This document shows, one piece after another, positions 55,582 to 64,000 of a DNA stretch of 64,000 nt (its first letter is position 1; every line of letters starts with the position of its first letter). Under the pieces are notes generated by a model. It was not told the DNA's origin and searched no databases. It was given only the letters and a program-made list of their open reading frames with translations. Source of the stretch: Rhizobiales bacterium dw_265 (GTDB lineage Bacteria > Pseudomonadota > Alphaproteobacteria > Micropepsales > Micropepsaceae). The position numbers and the translations under genes were made by a program. The stretch covers positions 1 to 64,000 of the forward strand of contig JAAVUU010000002.1 of assembly GCA_018449595.1 (NCBI GenBank), given 5' to 3'.

Positions 55582-56888
55582 TTGAACAACCCCAGGTCGA
55601 TCGCATCGGCCATGGCCTGATAGCCGGCATCATTGGGATGCAGCCTGTCGTTCAGGTTGAAGGCCGGCGCGAAGGCGGTGGGATCGGCCTTGTCGGCGAC
55701 GGAGGGCGCGAAATCCACCACGCCGTCGAAGGTGCCGCTGGTCCTGATCCACTGGTTATAGGCCTCGCGCACCGTCTCGCCCTCCGGCATGAAGTAATGC
55801 GCGCCCTTGTAGGGCGTCAGGGTCGCGCCATAGACCTTGATGCCCTTGGCATGGGCGCGTTCCACGATCTGTTTGTCGGCGGCTTCCAGGCCCAAGGCCG
55901 TCACCGGCTCGGTGGGGGGATAAAAGCCGCGCCCGATATCGTTGATGCCTTCCAGCAGGATGATGGCCTTGACGCCCGAAACGCTGAACACGTCGCGGTC
56001 CAGCCGCGCCAGCGCATTGGGCCCGGTGCCATAGCGCAGCAGGCGGTTGCCGCCGATGCCGGCATTGACCACCGACCATTTGCTGTGCGCCGCCGCCAGC
56101 CGCTCGGCCAGCCGGTCGGGCCAGCCGCGGAACGCATTGGCGGTGGACTGGGCGCCTTCGGTGATGGAATCGCCCAGGGTCACGATCGCGGCCGTCGCGG
56201 CGGGCGAATCCACTTCGACCTGACTCACCATGCTGGTCAGCCGCATCAGGCTCTGGTGCGGCAGTTGCGGCGCGGCGGTCTCATCGCCCGCGCTGCCGGA
56301 AACATACTGGAACAGGCTGTGGCCGCCGCGCGGCGCCACGCCCGGGACATGGATGGAGATCACCAGTCTTTCCAGCGGCTCGACCTTCATCTCCACCGCA
56401 TCCGACAGCAGCGGCGCGCTGGCCGGGATGATGACGCTGCGATTGCCGTTGAAAGTCACGACATGATCGCTGCCCGCGACGATCCCGCCGTCGGGCCCGG
56501 CGGCGGCGACATGCACCGCGCCCAGCGCCAGCACATCGCTGCCCTCTTCATTGGTGAAGCGCAGGCGGACGCGGTCGCCCGCCACCGCCACCCGCACCAG
56601 TTGGCGCACCGTCACGTTATAAGGCGCGGAGGCCGGATTCTCGACCGGCACCCGGCCGGGATTGTCCAGCAGCGGCGGCGTTCCCGCCGCAGCCGCCGCG
56701 GGCATGCTCAAGGGTTCGACCTGGCCGAGATTGGCCGGGGGCGGGGTGACGCCGGGGGGCAGGGGGGTGGGGACAAAGCCCCAGGCGCCGATCCAGTTCT
56801 CTTTGGGCGCCGACTCAGCACCCGTTGTTGAAAGGGCCGCCGTTGCCAGAATCAGTGCCGTCGCCAGCGCGAAATGCCGGATTTTCAT
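55578..56888 (-). CDS. Secreted SGNH/GDSL hydrolase
   Basis: A 436-residue exported esterase. Signal peptide MKIRHFALATALILATAALSTTGA sets ATG 56888 as start. An N-terminal beta domain (about 30-230) precedes the SGNH core: VTLGDSITEGAQ (Ser), GIGGNRLL (Gly), LEGINDIGRG (Asn) and DRLHPNDAGYQAMA (Asp-x-x-His). This order and length resemble GDSL esterases with an accessory beta domain that deacylate plant polysaccharides. First gene of the three-gene unit with DUF4337. Confidence 0.9.
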   Translation of the reverse strand: MKIRHFALATALILATAALSTTGAESAPKENWIGAWGFVPTPLPPGVTPPPANLGQVEPLSMPAAAAAGTPPLLDNPGRVPVENPASAPYNVTVRQLVRVAVAGDRVRLRFTNEEGSDVLALGAVHVAAAGPDGGIVAGSDHVVTFNGNRSVIIPASAPLLSDAVEMKVEPLERLVISIHVPGVAPRGGHSLFQYVSGSAGDETAAPQLPHQSLMRLTSMVSQVEVDSPAATAAIVTLGDSITEGAQSTANAFRGWPDRLAERLAAAHSKWSVVNAGIGGNRLLRYGTGPNALARLDRDVFSVSGVKAIILLEGINDIGRGFYPPTEPVTALGLEAADKQIVERAHAKGIKVYGATLTPYKGAHYFMPEGETVREAYNQWIRTSGTFDGVVDFAPSVADKADPTAFAPAFNLNDRLHPNDAGYQAMADAIDLGLFK

Positions 56889-57120
56889 GTTCCACTCCCC
56901 TGCTTTTTTGCTTGGGCCGACTTTCCCTTGGGCCGGGGATGGGCGCAAGCGGCTTCCAAGACGGGCCGGAAGCGGCCAAAAAACACCGTCGACGGACCAA
57001 AACCGGGTCTTCAACCCGAAAAAGTCTGTTCTTTCAGATGCTTCCCGTTGACGCCCGCGGACTTCCCTGACAGGGTTGTGAAGAGCCGCGGGGTGCGGCG
57101 TGTCCCTCAAGGGGCTGGGG

Positions 57121-57414
57121 ATGATCAAGTCTGAATTGGTTGCGCGCCTGACCGCCCGCTATCCGCATTTGTACCACCGCGATGTCGAGCGCATCGTCAC
57201 CACCGTACTGGATTCCATCAGCAAGGCGCTGGCGGATGGCCATCGCGTGGAACTTCGCGGTTTTGGCGCTTTTTCCGTGAAGGTTCGTCCCTCCCGCATG
57301 GGCCGCAATCCGCGCACCGGCGAGCCGGTCTCGGTCGGCCAGAAGCGCGCCCCCTTCTTCCGCACCGGCAAGGAATTGCGCGAGCGGTTGAATGGCGGTA
57401 ATCCCGAGGCGTGA
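57121..57414 (+). CDS. ihfB: Integration host factor subunit beta
   Basis: A 97-residue DNA-bending protein of the HU/IHF family: [70 protein letters not shown], with the intercalating proline in the RNPRTGEPV arm and the IHF-beta type YPHL start. An AAGGGG ribosome site precedes ATG 57121; the shorter start is favoured over GTG 57100. It overlaps pyrF by 4 nt. In enteric and many alphaproteobacterial genomes ihfB directly follows rpsA; here 14 kb lies between. Confidence 0.93.
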   Translation: MIKSELVARLTARYPHLYHRDVERIVTTVLDSISKALADGHRVELRGFGAFSVKVRPSRMGRNPRTGEPVSVGQKRAPFFRTGKELRERLNGGNPEA

Positions 57415-58115
57415 CCTCGAATCCCGTCTTCGTAGCCCTCGATACCACCGATCTGGATTACGCCCGCGAACTGGCGGAGCGTGTGCGCCCCGATATTGGC
57501 GGGCTGAAGCTGGGGCTGGAATTCTTTTCCGCCCATGGCCCCCAGGGGGTGCGCGGCTTCGAGGGCTGCGGCCTGCCGATCTTCCTGGACCTGAAATTCC
57601 ATGACATTCCCAACACCGTGGCGGGGGCCTGCCGGGCGGCGGCGCAGCTGGGCGTCTCGATCATGAATGTCCATGCCCAGGGCGGGGCGGTGATGATGCG
57701 CGCCGCCGTGGAGGCCGCCAAATCCGTCAGTCCTTCGACCAAGGTGATTGCCGTCACCATGCTGACCAGCCTGGGCGATGAAGACCTGCCGTCGGTGGGC
57801 CTGACGCCGCCGGTGGCCGACCAGGTGCTGCGGCTGGCCGGCCTGGCGCAGCAATGCGGCCTGGACGGCGTGGTGTGTTCGGCGCATGAGATCGTGCGCC
57901 TGCGCGCGGAACTGGGGCCCGACTTCCTGCTGGTGGTGCCGGGCATCCGGCCGGCGGGCAGCGCGCTGGGCGACCAGAAGCGCACCCTGGGGCCGCGCCA
58001 GGCCTGTGACGCGGGCGCCAGCCTGCTGGTGATCGGCCGCCCCATCACGGCCGCGCCGGACCCGGCCCTGGCGGCGCGCGAAATCGCCGAAAGCCTGCTA
58101 GTTTCAGTGGCTTAA
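57411..58115 (+). CDS. pyrF: Orotidine 5'-phosphate decarboxylase
   Basis: A 234-residue TIM-barrel enzyme that makes UMP from OMP. Active-site block [16 protein letters not shown] (Asp-Lys-Asp), [17 protein letters not shown] at the N terminus, [35 protein letters not shown] at the C end (phosphate site). GTG 57411 overlaps the ihfB stop by 4 nt. Position between ihfB and trpF is unusual, as many relatives have a lapA-type membrane gene there. Confidence 0.95.
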   Translation: MTSNPVFVALDTTDLDYARELAERVRPDIGGLKLGLEFFSAHGPQGVRGFEGCGLPIFLDLKFHDIPNTVAGACRAAAQLGVSIMNVHAQGGAVMMRAAVEAAKSVSPSTKVIAVTMLTSLGDEDLPSVGLTPPVADQVLRLAGLAQQCGLDGVVCSAHEIVRLRAELGPDFLLVVPGIRPAGSALGDQKRTLGPRQACDAGASLLVIGRPITAAPDPALAAREIAESLLVSVA

Positions 58116-58162
58116 GCCGATTTGCTTGCTTTTCGGGTTCCGCAGGACCATACACCCCAGCC

Positions 58163-58813
58163 ATGTCCATCGCCGTCAAAATCTGCGGACTGACCACGCC
58201 AGAGGCGGTTGATGCCGCCATCGCGGCGGGCGTGGCCTATGGCGGGCTGGTGTTCCATCCCCATTCGCCGCGCTTCGTCGCCATCGCGCAGGCGCGGATG
58301 CTGGCCGAGCGCATGCGCGGGCGGCTGAAGATCGTGGCCCTGACCGCCGACCTGGACGACGCGGGCATCGAAATGGTCGTTGCGGCGGTAAAGCCCGATT
58401 TCCTGCAATTGCATGGCGCCGAAAGCGCGGCGCGCACCGCCGGGATTCGCGACCGCTTCCACATTCCCGTGATCAAGGCGCTGGCGGTGGCCGAGGCCGC
58501 CGATTTCGTGGCCGTGCCCGAATATGAAAAGACCGCCGACATGCTGATGTTCGACGCCAAACCGCCGAAAGGCGCGGCGCGCGCGGGCGGCCATGGCGCG
58601 GCCTTCGACTGGAGCCTGCTGGCCGGGCGTTCCTTCCGCAAGCCCTGGTTCCTGGCGGGCGGCCTGACGCCCGACAATGTCGCCCGCGCCATCCAGCTTT
58701 CCGGCGCACCGATGGTGGATGTATCGTCCGGCGTGGAAAGCGCGCCGGGCGTGAAAGATGCCGCCAAGATCGCCGCCTTCGTCAACGCCATCAAATCTCC
58801 GGTACAGGTATGA
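58163..58813 (+). CDS. trpF: Phosphoribosylanthranilate isomerase
   Basis: A 216-residue TIM barrel for the third tryptophan step. [16 protein letters not shown] holds the catalytic Cys, [12 protein letters not shown] and FLQLHGAES follow, [27 protein letters not shown] holds the catalytic Asp, and [15 protein letters not shown] plus [15 protein letters not shown] bind phosphate. ATG 58163 lies 47 nt after pyrF, and the stop overlaps trpB by 4 nt. Confidence 0.96.
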   Translation: MSIAVKICGLTTPEAVDAAIAAGVAYGGLVFHPHSPRFVAIAQARMLAERMRGRLKIVALTADLDDAGIEMVVAAVKPDFLQLHGAESAARTAGIRDRFHIPVIKALAVAEAADFVAVPEYEKTADMLMFDAKPPKGAARAGGHGAAFDWSLLAGRSFRKPWFLAGGLTPDNVARAIQLSGAPMVDVSSGVESAPGVKDAAKIAAFVNAIKSPVQV

Positions 58814-60024
58814 ACCAGATTCCCAATTCCCTGCGCGGCGGCCCGGACGCGCGCGGCCATTACGGCGCCTATGGCGGCCGCTTTGTCGCCGAGACCTTGA
58901 TGCCGCTGCTGCTGTCGCTGGAAGAGGCCTATGCGGCGGCCAAGCTGGACCCCGAATTTCACGCCGAACTGTCCGGCCTGCTGGAACATTATGCCGGGCG
59001 CGAAAGCCCGCTCTATTTCGCCGAGCGGCTGACGGCGCATCTGGGCGGCGCCAAGGTCTATCTCAAGCGCGAAGACCTCAACCACACTGGCGCCCACAAG
59101 ATCAACAACACCCTGGGCCAGATCCTGCTGGCTAGGCGCATGGGCAAGACCCGCATCATCGCCGAGACCGGGGCGGGATCGCACGGCGTCGCCACCGCCA
59201 CCGTGGCGGCGCGCTTCGGGCTGCCCTGCACCGTCTATATGGGTGAGGTGGACATGGAGCGGCAGAAACCGAATGTCTTCCGCATGCGGCTGCTGGGCGC
59301 GGAGGTGAGGGCGGTGACGTCGGGCTCGCGCACCCTGAAAGACGCCACCAACGAGGCGCTGCGCGACTGGGTCGCCAATGTCGCCGACACCTTCTACATC
59401 ATCGGCTCGGTGGTGGGGCCGCATCCCTATCCGATGATCGTGCGCGATTTCCAGACCGTGATCGGCGTTGAGGCCCGCGCCCAGATGCTGGCGATGGAAA
59501 ACCGTCTGCCCGACCTGGTGGTGGCCTGTGTCGGCGGCGGCTCCAACGCCATGGGCATGTTCCATCCCTTCCTGGACGATGCCGGCGTCGCCATTCATGG
59601 CGTCGAGGCGGCGGGCGAGGGCGTGGACACGCCGCGCCATGCCGCGACCATCTCCAAGGGCTCGCCCGGTGTGCTGCACGGTTCGCGCAGCTATCTGCTG
59701 CAGGATGGCGACGGCCAGATATTGGAAGCCCATTCCATCTCGGCCGGCCTGGATTATCCCGGCACCGGCCCCGAACACAGCTGGCTGAAGGATATCGGCC
59801 GCGCCAAATATTTCGCCGTCACCGACCAGGAGGCGCTGGACGCTTTTGTGCTGCTTTCCAAGCTGGAAGGCATCATCCCGGCGCTGGAATCCGCGCATGC
59901 CATCGCCCATGTCATCAAGATGGCGCCGCAGATGAAGAAAGACGAACTGATCGCCATCTGCCTGTCGGGCAGGGGCGACAAGGACATCTTCTCGGTCGCC
60001 GAATATCTGGGAGATACACTGTGA
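58810..60024 (+). CDS. trpB: Tryptophan synthase beta subunit
   Basis: A 404-residue PLP enzyme joining indole and serine. [36 protein letters not shown] with the PLP lysine, [16 protein letters not shown], and [15 protein letters not shown] (phosphate loop) are exact TrpB signatures. [17 protein letters not shown] and [15 protein letters not shown] complete it. Coupled to trpF and to trpA (each 4 nt overlap). Confidence 0.97.
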   Translation: MNQIPNSLRGGPDARGHYGAYGGRFVAETLMPLLLSLEEAYAAAKLDPEFHAELSGLLEHYAGRESPLYFAERLTAHLGGAKVYLKREDLNHTGAHKINNTLGQILLARRMGKTRIIAETGAGSHGVATATVAARFGLPCTVYMGEVDMERQKPNVFRMRLLGAEVRAVTSGSRTLKDATNEALRDWVANVADTFYIIGSVVGPHPYPMIVRDFQTVIGVEARAQMLAMENRLPDLVVACVGGGSNAMGMFHPFLDDAGVAIHGVEAAGEGVDTPRHAATISKGSPGVLHGSRSYLLQDGDGQILEAHSISAGLDYPGTGPEHSWLKDIGRAKYFAVTDQEALDAFVLLSKLEGIIPALESAHAIAHVIKMAPQMKKDELIAICLSGRGDKDIFSVAEYLGDTL

Positions 60025-60851
60025 CCCGTCTCGCCACCACTTTCGCCCGCCTGAAGAAGGAAGGCCGCGCTGCCTTCGTGCCCTTCATCACCGCCGGCGA
60101 TCCCGACATGGAGACCAGCTTCGCCATCCTGGAGAAGCTGCCCGCCGCCGGCGCCGACGTGATCGAACTGGGCATGCCCTTCAGCGATCCCATGGCCGAC
60201 GGCCCGGCGGTGCAGGCCTCGTCGGTGCGCGCGCTGAAGGCCGGCGCCGGCATGGCCAAGGTGCTCAAGATGGTCGAGAAATTCCGCAAGGCCGACAAGG
60301 CCACGCCCATCGTGCTGATGGGCTATTACAATCCCATCCATGCCTGGGGCACGGCGCGCTTCGCCAGGGATGTGGCGGCGGCCGGCGTGGACGGGCTGAT
60401 CGTGGTGGACCTGCCGATCGAGGAAGACGAAGTGCTGCGGGTGCCGGCCCAGGCCCAGGGCGTGGACCTGATCCGCTTCGTCACCCCCACCACCGATGAC
60501 GCGCGGCTGAAGCGCATCGTCGCCGAGGCGTCGGGCTATCTCTATTATGTCTCCGTCGCTGGGGTCACCGGCACCAAGTCGGTGCCGGAAGAAGAAGTGC
60601 GCGCGGCTCTGGCGCGGGTGCGCGCCGCCACCGACCTGCCCTGCACCGTGGGCTTCGGCATCCGCACCCCGGAGCAGGCCGGCGCCATCGCGCGAATCGC
60701 CGACGGGGTGGTGGTCGGTTCGGCCATCGTCAGCCGGGTGGCCGGCAATATCGGTAACGGAAAAGAGAAAATCGTGACCGAGGTGCTGGACCTGGCCCGA
60801 TCATTGGCCGGTTCCACCCATGCCGCCCGCCATGGTAAGGTGGAGGCATGA
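60021..60851 (+). CDS. trpA: Tryptophan synthase alpha subunit
   Basis: A 276-residue TIM-barrel lyase that frees indole from indole-glycerol phosphate. [43 protein letters not shown] (catalytic Glu and Asp), [26 protein letters not shown] and [14 protein letters not shown] match the family. Starts with GTG 60021 inside the trpB stop and its own stop overlaps accD by 4 nt. The trpFBA-accD-folC order is common in Alphaproteobacteria. Confidence 0.97.
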   Translation: MTRLATTFARLKKEGRAAFVPFITAGDPDMETSFAILEKLPAAGADVIELGMPFSDPMADGPAVQASSVRALKAGAGMAKVLKMVEKFRKADKATPIVLMGYYNPIHAWGTARFARDVAAAGVDGLIVVDLPIEEDEVLRVPAQAQGVDLIRFVTPTTDDARLKRIVAEASGYLYYVSVAGVTGTKSVPEEEVRAALARVRAATDLPCTVGFGIRTPEQAGAIARIADGVVVGSAIVSRVAGNIGNGKEKIVTEVLDLARSLAGSTHAARHGKVEA

Positions 60852-61789
60852 ACTGGATCACCGACATCGTCCGCCCCCGGATCAAGGGCCTGGTTGGCGG
60901 CAACAAGCGCGGCGGCGGCCCTGAGACGCCCGACAATCTGTGGAAGAAGTGCCCGTCCTGCGGCGAGATGATCTTCCACCGCGACCTGGTGGCCAATCTC
61001 AATGTCTGCCCCAATTGCGACTATCACATGCGCATCGGCCCGGCGGAGCGTTTCGCCTACACCTTCGATGCCGGCAGCTTCACCGAACTGACGCCGCCCA
61101 CCGTGCCGTCCGACCCGCTGGGTTTCCGGGGTGAGAAGAAATATACCGACGAGATCAAGAAGGATCGCGCCAAGACCGGCCGCCCCGAAGCCTTCACCGC
61201 CGCGCGCGGCAGTATTGACGGGCTGAATGTGATGATCGGGGTGCAGCCCTTCGACTTCCTGGGCGGCAGCCTGGGGCTCGGCGTGGGCGAGGCGCTGGTG
61301 GAATCGCTGCAGGCGGCGGCCAGGGAAAAGCGCCCCTATATCCTCTATGTCGCGTCGGGCGGCGCGCGCATGCAGGAAGGCATTCTGTCGCTGATGCAGA
61401 TGCCGCGCGCCACCATCTGCGTGGACATGCTGCGCGAAGCGGGCCTGCCCTATGTCGTGGTGCTGACCGATCCGACCTTCGGCGGCGTCTCGGCCTCCTA
61501 TGCCATGCTGGGCGACATCCAGATCGCCGAGCCGGGGGCGCAGATCGGCTTCACCGGCGCCCGCGTCATCGCCCAGACCATCCGCGAGAAACTGCCGGAA
61601 GGCTTCCAGCGCGCCGAATACCTGCTGGAGCATGGCATGCTGGACATGGTCACCCATCGCCGCGAGATGCGCGCCACCCTGTCGCGGCTGCTGCATCTGT
61701 TGATGAAACAGCCCAAGCCGCGCGCCAAAGTCCTTTCCCTGCCGAAGCGCAACCCGAACGGCAACGGCGGCGTCGCCGCCCCCGTTTGA
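60848..61789 (+). CDS. accD: Acetyl-CoA carboxylase carboxyltransferase subunit beta
   Basis: A 313-residue subunit that with AccA moves CO2 from biotin to acetyl-CoA for fatty acid synthesis. The N-terminal zinc finger is [31 protein letters not shown] (four Cys), and the crotonase-type fold shows [33 protein letters not shown] and [17 protein letters not shown]. Starts 4 nt inside trpA; 14 nt precede folC. Confidence 0.97.
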   Translation: MNWITDIVRPRIKGLVGGNKRGGGPETPDNLWKKCPSCGEMIFHRDLVANLNVCPNCDYHMRIGPAERFAYTFDAGSFTELTPPTVPSDPLGFRGEKKYTDEIKKDRAKTGRPEAFTAARGSIDGLNVMIGVQPFDFLGGSLGLGVGEALVESLQAAAREKRPYILYVASGGARMQEGILSLMQMPRATICVDMLREAGLPYVVVLTDPTFGGVSASYAMLGDIQIAEPGAQIGFTGARVIAQTIREKLPEGFQRAEYLLEHGMLDMVTHRREMRATLSRLLHLLMKQPKPRAKVLSLPKRNPNGNGGVAAPV

Positions 61790-61803
61790 ATCAAAGGTGA
61801 CTG

Positions 61804-63123
61804 ATGCTGTCGCAAACCGCGCGCAGCGATGCCGTGCTGAAGCGCCTTTTGGCGCTGCATCCCAAGAAGATCGATTTGGCGCTGGACCGGATTCTCAGGC
61901 TGCTGGGCGCGCTGGGCAATCCGCATCTCAGGCTGCCGCCGGTGATCCATGTCGCGGGCACCAACGGCAAGGGCTCGGCCTGCGCCTTCCTGCGCGCCAT
62001 GCTGGAGGCGCAGGGCCTCAAGGTGCATGTCCATACCTCGCCGCATCTGGTGCGCTTTCATGAGCGCATCCGCCTGGCCGGCCGGCTGATCTCGGAAGAG
62101 GCGCTGGTGTCGCTGCTGGAAGAGGTGGAACAGGTCAATGCCGGGCGCGAGATCACTTTCTTCGAGATCACCAACGCCGCCATGTTCCTGGCCTTCTCGC
62201 GCAGCCCCGCCGATGCCGTGGTGCTGGAAGTGGGGCTGGGGGGCCGGTACGACGCCACCAATGTCGTGCCGCATCCGGCCATGACGGTGATCCAGCCGGT
62301 GGGCATGGATCATCGCGAATTCCTGGGCGACGACCTGGCGGGCATCGCCGCCGAAAAGGCCGGCATCATCAAGAAGGGCTCGCCGCTGGTGGTGGGGCCG
62401 CAAAGCCAGATCCCGCTGGACGTGATCCTCAGCCATGCCGACCAGCTAAGTGTGCCGGTGTTCGAATTCGGCCAGGATTTCGCCAGCCGCCAGGAACATG
62501 GCCGCATGGTCTATGAGGACCAGGACGGTCTGCTGGACCTGCCGCTGCCGCGCCTGGTCGGGCGCCACCAGATCGAGAACGCCGGTGTCGCCATCGCCGC
62601 CCTGCGCCACGTGGGCCGCAATTGGGGCAGCGACGCCGCCGTCGAGCGCGGGTTGTTGTCGGTGGAATGGCCGGCGCGGCTGCAGCGGCTGCACAAAGGC
62701 CCGCTGGTCGAGGCCGCGCCGCGTGGCGCCGAGGTCTGGCTGGACGGCGGCCACAATCCGCATGGTGCCGAAGCGGTGTCGCGCGCCGTCGCCGACATGG
62801 AAGAGCAGGGCGAGCGGCCGCTCTACCTGATCTGCGGCATGCTGGCGAACAAGGATGCGCTGGGCTATCTGCAGGCTTTCAACGGCCTGGCGCGGCATGT
62901 GGTGACGGTGGGCATTCCCGGCGAACCGGGCAGCATGGGCGCGGGCGCGCTGTATGACGTGGCGCGGCGCGCGGGGCTGGACTCGGCCCCCGCCGAAGAC
63001 CTGGAAGACGCCATGCTGCAGGTGATGGCCTGGTCGCGGCTGGACGACACCGATACGCCGCCGCGGATATTGATCTGCGGCTCGCTGTATCTGGCCGGAA
63101 AAGTTCTGGCGGAGAACAGCTGA
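61804..63123 (+). CDS. folC: Folylpolyglutamate synthase/dihydrofolate synthase
   Basis: A 439-residue Mur-ligase-family enzyme: VIHVAGTNGKGSACAFL (P-loop), VHVHTSPHLVRFHERIRLAGRLI (folate site), FFEITNAAMFLAFS, VLEVGLGGRYDATNVV (metal Glu) and MDHREFLGDDLAGIAAEKAGIIK. It adds glutamate to dihydropteroate and folates. A GGTGA ribosome site lies ahead of ATG 61804. Convergent with trxA; a BIME-like repeat sits in between. Confidence 0.96.
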   Translation: MLSQTARSDAVLKRLLALHPKKIDLALDRILRLLGALGNPHLRLPPVIHVAGTNGKGSACAFLRAMLEAQGLKVHVHTSPHLVRFHERIRLAGRLISEEALVSLLEEVEQVNAGREITFFEITNAAMFLAFSRSPADAVVLEVGLGGRYDATNVVPHPAMTVIQPVGMDHREFLGDDLAGIAAEKAGIIKKGSPLVVGPQSQIPLDVILSHADQLSVPVFEFGQDFASRQEHGRMVYEDQDGLLDLPLPRLVGRHQIENAGVAIAALRHVGRNWGSDAAVERGLLSVEWPARLQRLHKGPLVEAAPRGAEVWLDGGHNPHGAEAVSRAVADMEEQGERPLYLICGMLANKDALGYLQAFNGLARHVVTVGIPGEPGSMGAGALYDVARRAGLDSAPAEDLEDAMLQVMAWSRLDDTDTPPRILICGSLYLAGKVLAENS

Positions 63124-63136
63124 CCCAACCCCAAAG

Positions 63137-63265
63137 TGTCATGGCCCGCAAAAGCGGGCCACCCAGTTGACACCGATGCCGCTATCGAAAGGCTGTCAGC
63201 GTTCTACTGCGCGCCAGCGCGTGCCATGCCCACCTGGGTGGCCCGCACTCCGGCGGGCCATGACA
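63137..63265. repeat. BIME-like twin-hairpin repeat element
   Basis: Two complementary arms, each itself a hairpin. Left arm 63137-63166: TGTCATGGCCCGC, AAAA, GCGGGCCACCCAG. Right arm 63234-63265: CTGGGTGGCCCGC, ACTCCG, GCGGGCCATGACA. The 13-bp outer and 13-bp inner halves pair with each other exactly across 67 nt. It fills the space between convergent folC and trxA and may stop transcription from both sides. Confidence 0.8.
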
Positions 63266-63280
63266 ACAGTGCGAGAGTTG

Positions 63281-63598
63281 TCAGAGCGAACTCTCGATCC
63301 ATTCCTTGATCTTCGACTTCGGCAGCGCGCCGACCTTGGTGGCGGCGACCTGGCCGCCCTGGAACAGCATCATGGTGGGAATGCCGCGCACGCCATACTT
63401 GGTCGGCACATGCGGATTTTCGTCGATGTTCAGCTTGGCGATGGTGACCTTTTCGCCCAACTCGGCGGACAGTTCTTCCAGCGCCGGGGCGATCATGCGG
63501 CAAGGTCCGCACCACTCGGCCCAGAAATCCACCAGCACGGGCTTCTTGGCATCCAGGACATCGGCCTGGAACGAGGCATCGGACACTTTGAGCGGCAT
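63281..63598 (-). CDS. trxA: Thioredoxin
   Basis: A 105-residue thioredoxin with active site VDFWAEWCGPCRMIAPALEELS, cis-Pro in GVRGIPTMMLFQGG and the final helix KSKIKEWIESSL. It reduces cytoplasmic disulfides with NADPH and thioredoxin reductase. ATG 63598 sits 8 nt after an AGGA ribosome site; ATG 63607 would add MTA. It lies next to addA, as in many Alphaproteobacteria. Confidence 0.95.
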   Translation of the reverse strand: MPLKVSDASFQADVLDAKKPVLVDFWAEWCGPCRMIAPALEELSAELGEKVTIAKLNIDENPHVPTKYGVRGIPTMMLFQGGQVAATKVGALPKSKIKEWIESSL

Positions 63599-63651
63599 GG
63601 CGGTCATCCTGAAAAACGCGATACCATAACTAGGAACGCCCACCTCTCAGG

Positions 63652-64000
63652 TCAAGGAGAGGGGGAAAGCCGCGCGGAAATCCCCGCCAACTGGGCCTCC
63701 AGAACCACATCGGAAAGCTGTAGAAGGCGCGGGCCGTCGGTGAAGACCAGACCGGCCACGATTCGCCGGCCCGGAAACACCGCCTGCACGCCCGCCCGGT
63801 ACAGCGCCATCTGGGCAAGGTAAATGGCAGGCACCTGGGCCTCACTTTGTGGCGGCGGGCGGTTGGTCTTGAAGTCCAGGATCAGCACCGTGTCGCCCGT
63901 CACCACCAGCCGGTCCAGCCGGCCGATGATCGGCGCCTTCAGCCCCAGGTCGGGGCGCAAGGCATGCAGCGCCACCTCGGCCTGGCTGTTCGGCCCGAAG
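63652..64000 (-). CDS. addA: Double-strand break repair helicase-nuclease AddA, C-terminal fragment
   Basis: The last 115 residues of a gene that runs off the right edge. FGPNSQAEVALHALRPDLGLKAPIIGRLDRLVVTGDTVLILDFKTNRPPP contains the RecB-type nuclease motif (G-x-x-D and D-x-K), and VPAIYLAQMALYRAGVQAVFPGRRIVAGLVFTDGPRLLQL is the usual AddA end. AddAB unwinds and cuts broken DNA ends for RecA. Stop at 63652, 53 nt before trxA on the same strand. Confidence 0.85.
   Translation of the reverse strand, partial: FGPNSQAEVALHALRPDLGLKAPIIGRLDRLVVTGDTVLILDFKTNRPPPQSEAQVPAIYLAQMALYRAGVQAVFPGRRIVAGLVFTDGPRLLQLSDVVLEAQLAGISARLSPSP

Noticed and set aside
58116-58162. Trp attenuator or leader peptide before trpF
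   Set aside because: The 47-nt gap is too short for an attenuator, with no run of Trp codons or competing hairpins.

Overview
The window is a gene-dense, GC-rich (roughly two thirds G+C) stretch of what looks like an alphaproteobacterial chromosome. Evidence for that lineage is gene order: rnd-kdsD-lptC-lptA-lptB-rpoN-ptsN, tRNA-Ala/FYDLN-acid protein/aroA/cmk/rpsA, ihfB followed by pyrF-trpF-trpB-trpA-accD-folC, and trxA next to addA, plus lineage-typical families (PAS_5-type sensor, DUF1150 with Hsp20, FYDLN-acid zinc-ribbon protein). The genus cannot be fixed from sequence reading alone. No transposase, integrase, prophage or CRISPR array was seen; almost all genes abut or overlap by 4 nt.

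Layout. 1-1.1 kb: end fragment of an ETF-ubiquinone oxidoreductase gene, an OsmC protein and a PilZ protein. 1.2-14.9 kb: an accessory block with an outer-membrane factor/EmrA/EmrB tripartite pump, an acyl-AMP ligase, a tandem GNAT protein, a PAS protein, an MFS carrier, a stand-alone condensation domain with a TubC-type docking module, a phosphopantetheinyl transferase, a stand-alone carrier protein and a hybrid-free membrane histidine kinase. This is the best candidate for an undescribed system: a fully dissociated NRPS-like assembly line. 15-22.7 kb: GH3 glycosidase with MFS carrier, cardiolipin synthase, EEP phosphohydrolase, glycerate kinase and a secreted FGE-like protein. 22.7-30 kb: TonB-like protein, RNase D, the LPS-transport operon with rpoN and ptsN, and a periplasmic cyclophilin. 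30-38 kb: DUF1150/Hsp20, a PabB-PabC fusion, a GMC dehydrogenase with a small Tat-like partner, three SDRs (two of them tandem paralogues), and an ArsR regulator flanked by two related small secreted proteins. 38.4-43.1 kb: tRNA-Ala(GGC), FYDLN protein, aroA, cmk, rpsA. 43.2-57.0 kb: an accessory island that separates rpsA from ihfB and holds a histone-H1-like lysine-rich protein, three tandem secreted cupins, an EamA permease, a Tat-exported enolase-superfamily enzyme, a PQQ dehydrogenase, an NHL-propeller protein, TauE, DipZ and several small proteins. 57.1-64 kb: ihfB, pyrF, trpFBA, accD, folC, trxA and the end of addA.

How the parts fit. Core operons cover LPS transport and nitrogen-PTS control, aromatic amino acid and folate supply (aroA, trpFBA, pabBC, folC), translation (rpsA) and nucleoid structure. 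The accessory blocks point to extracellular carbohydrate oxidation (GH3, PQQ and GMC dehydrogenases, secreted cupins, mannonate-dehydratase-like enzyme) and to making and exporting a small acylated metabolite. Intergenic DNA carries several families of palindromic repeats (BIME-like twin hairpins at 30.1 and 63.1 kb, a GTAGC...CCAGCGAAGG hairpin family, a duplicated 3'-UTR module after rpsA and after the H1-like gene) and a good sigma-54-type promoter sequence ahead of the kdsD-lpt-rpoN operon.
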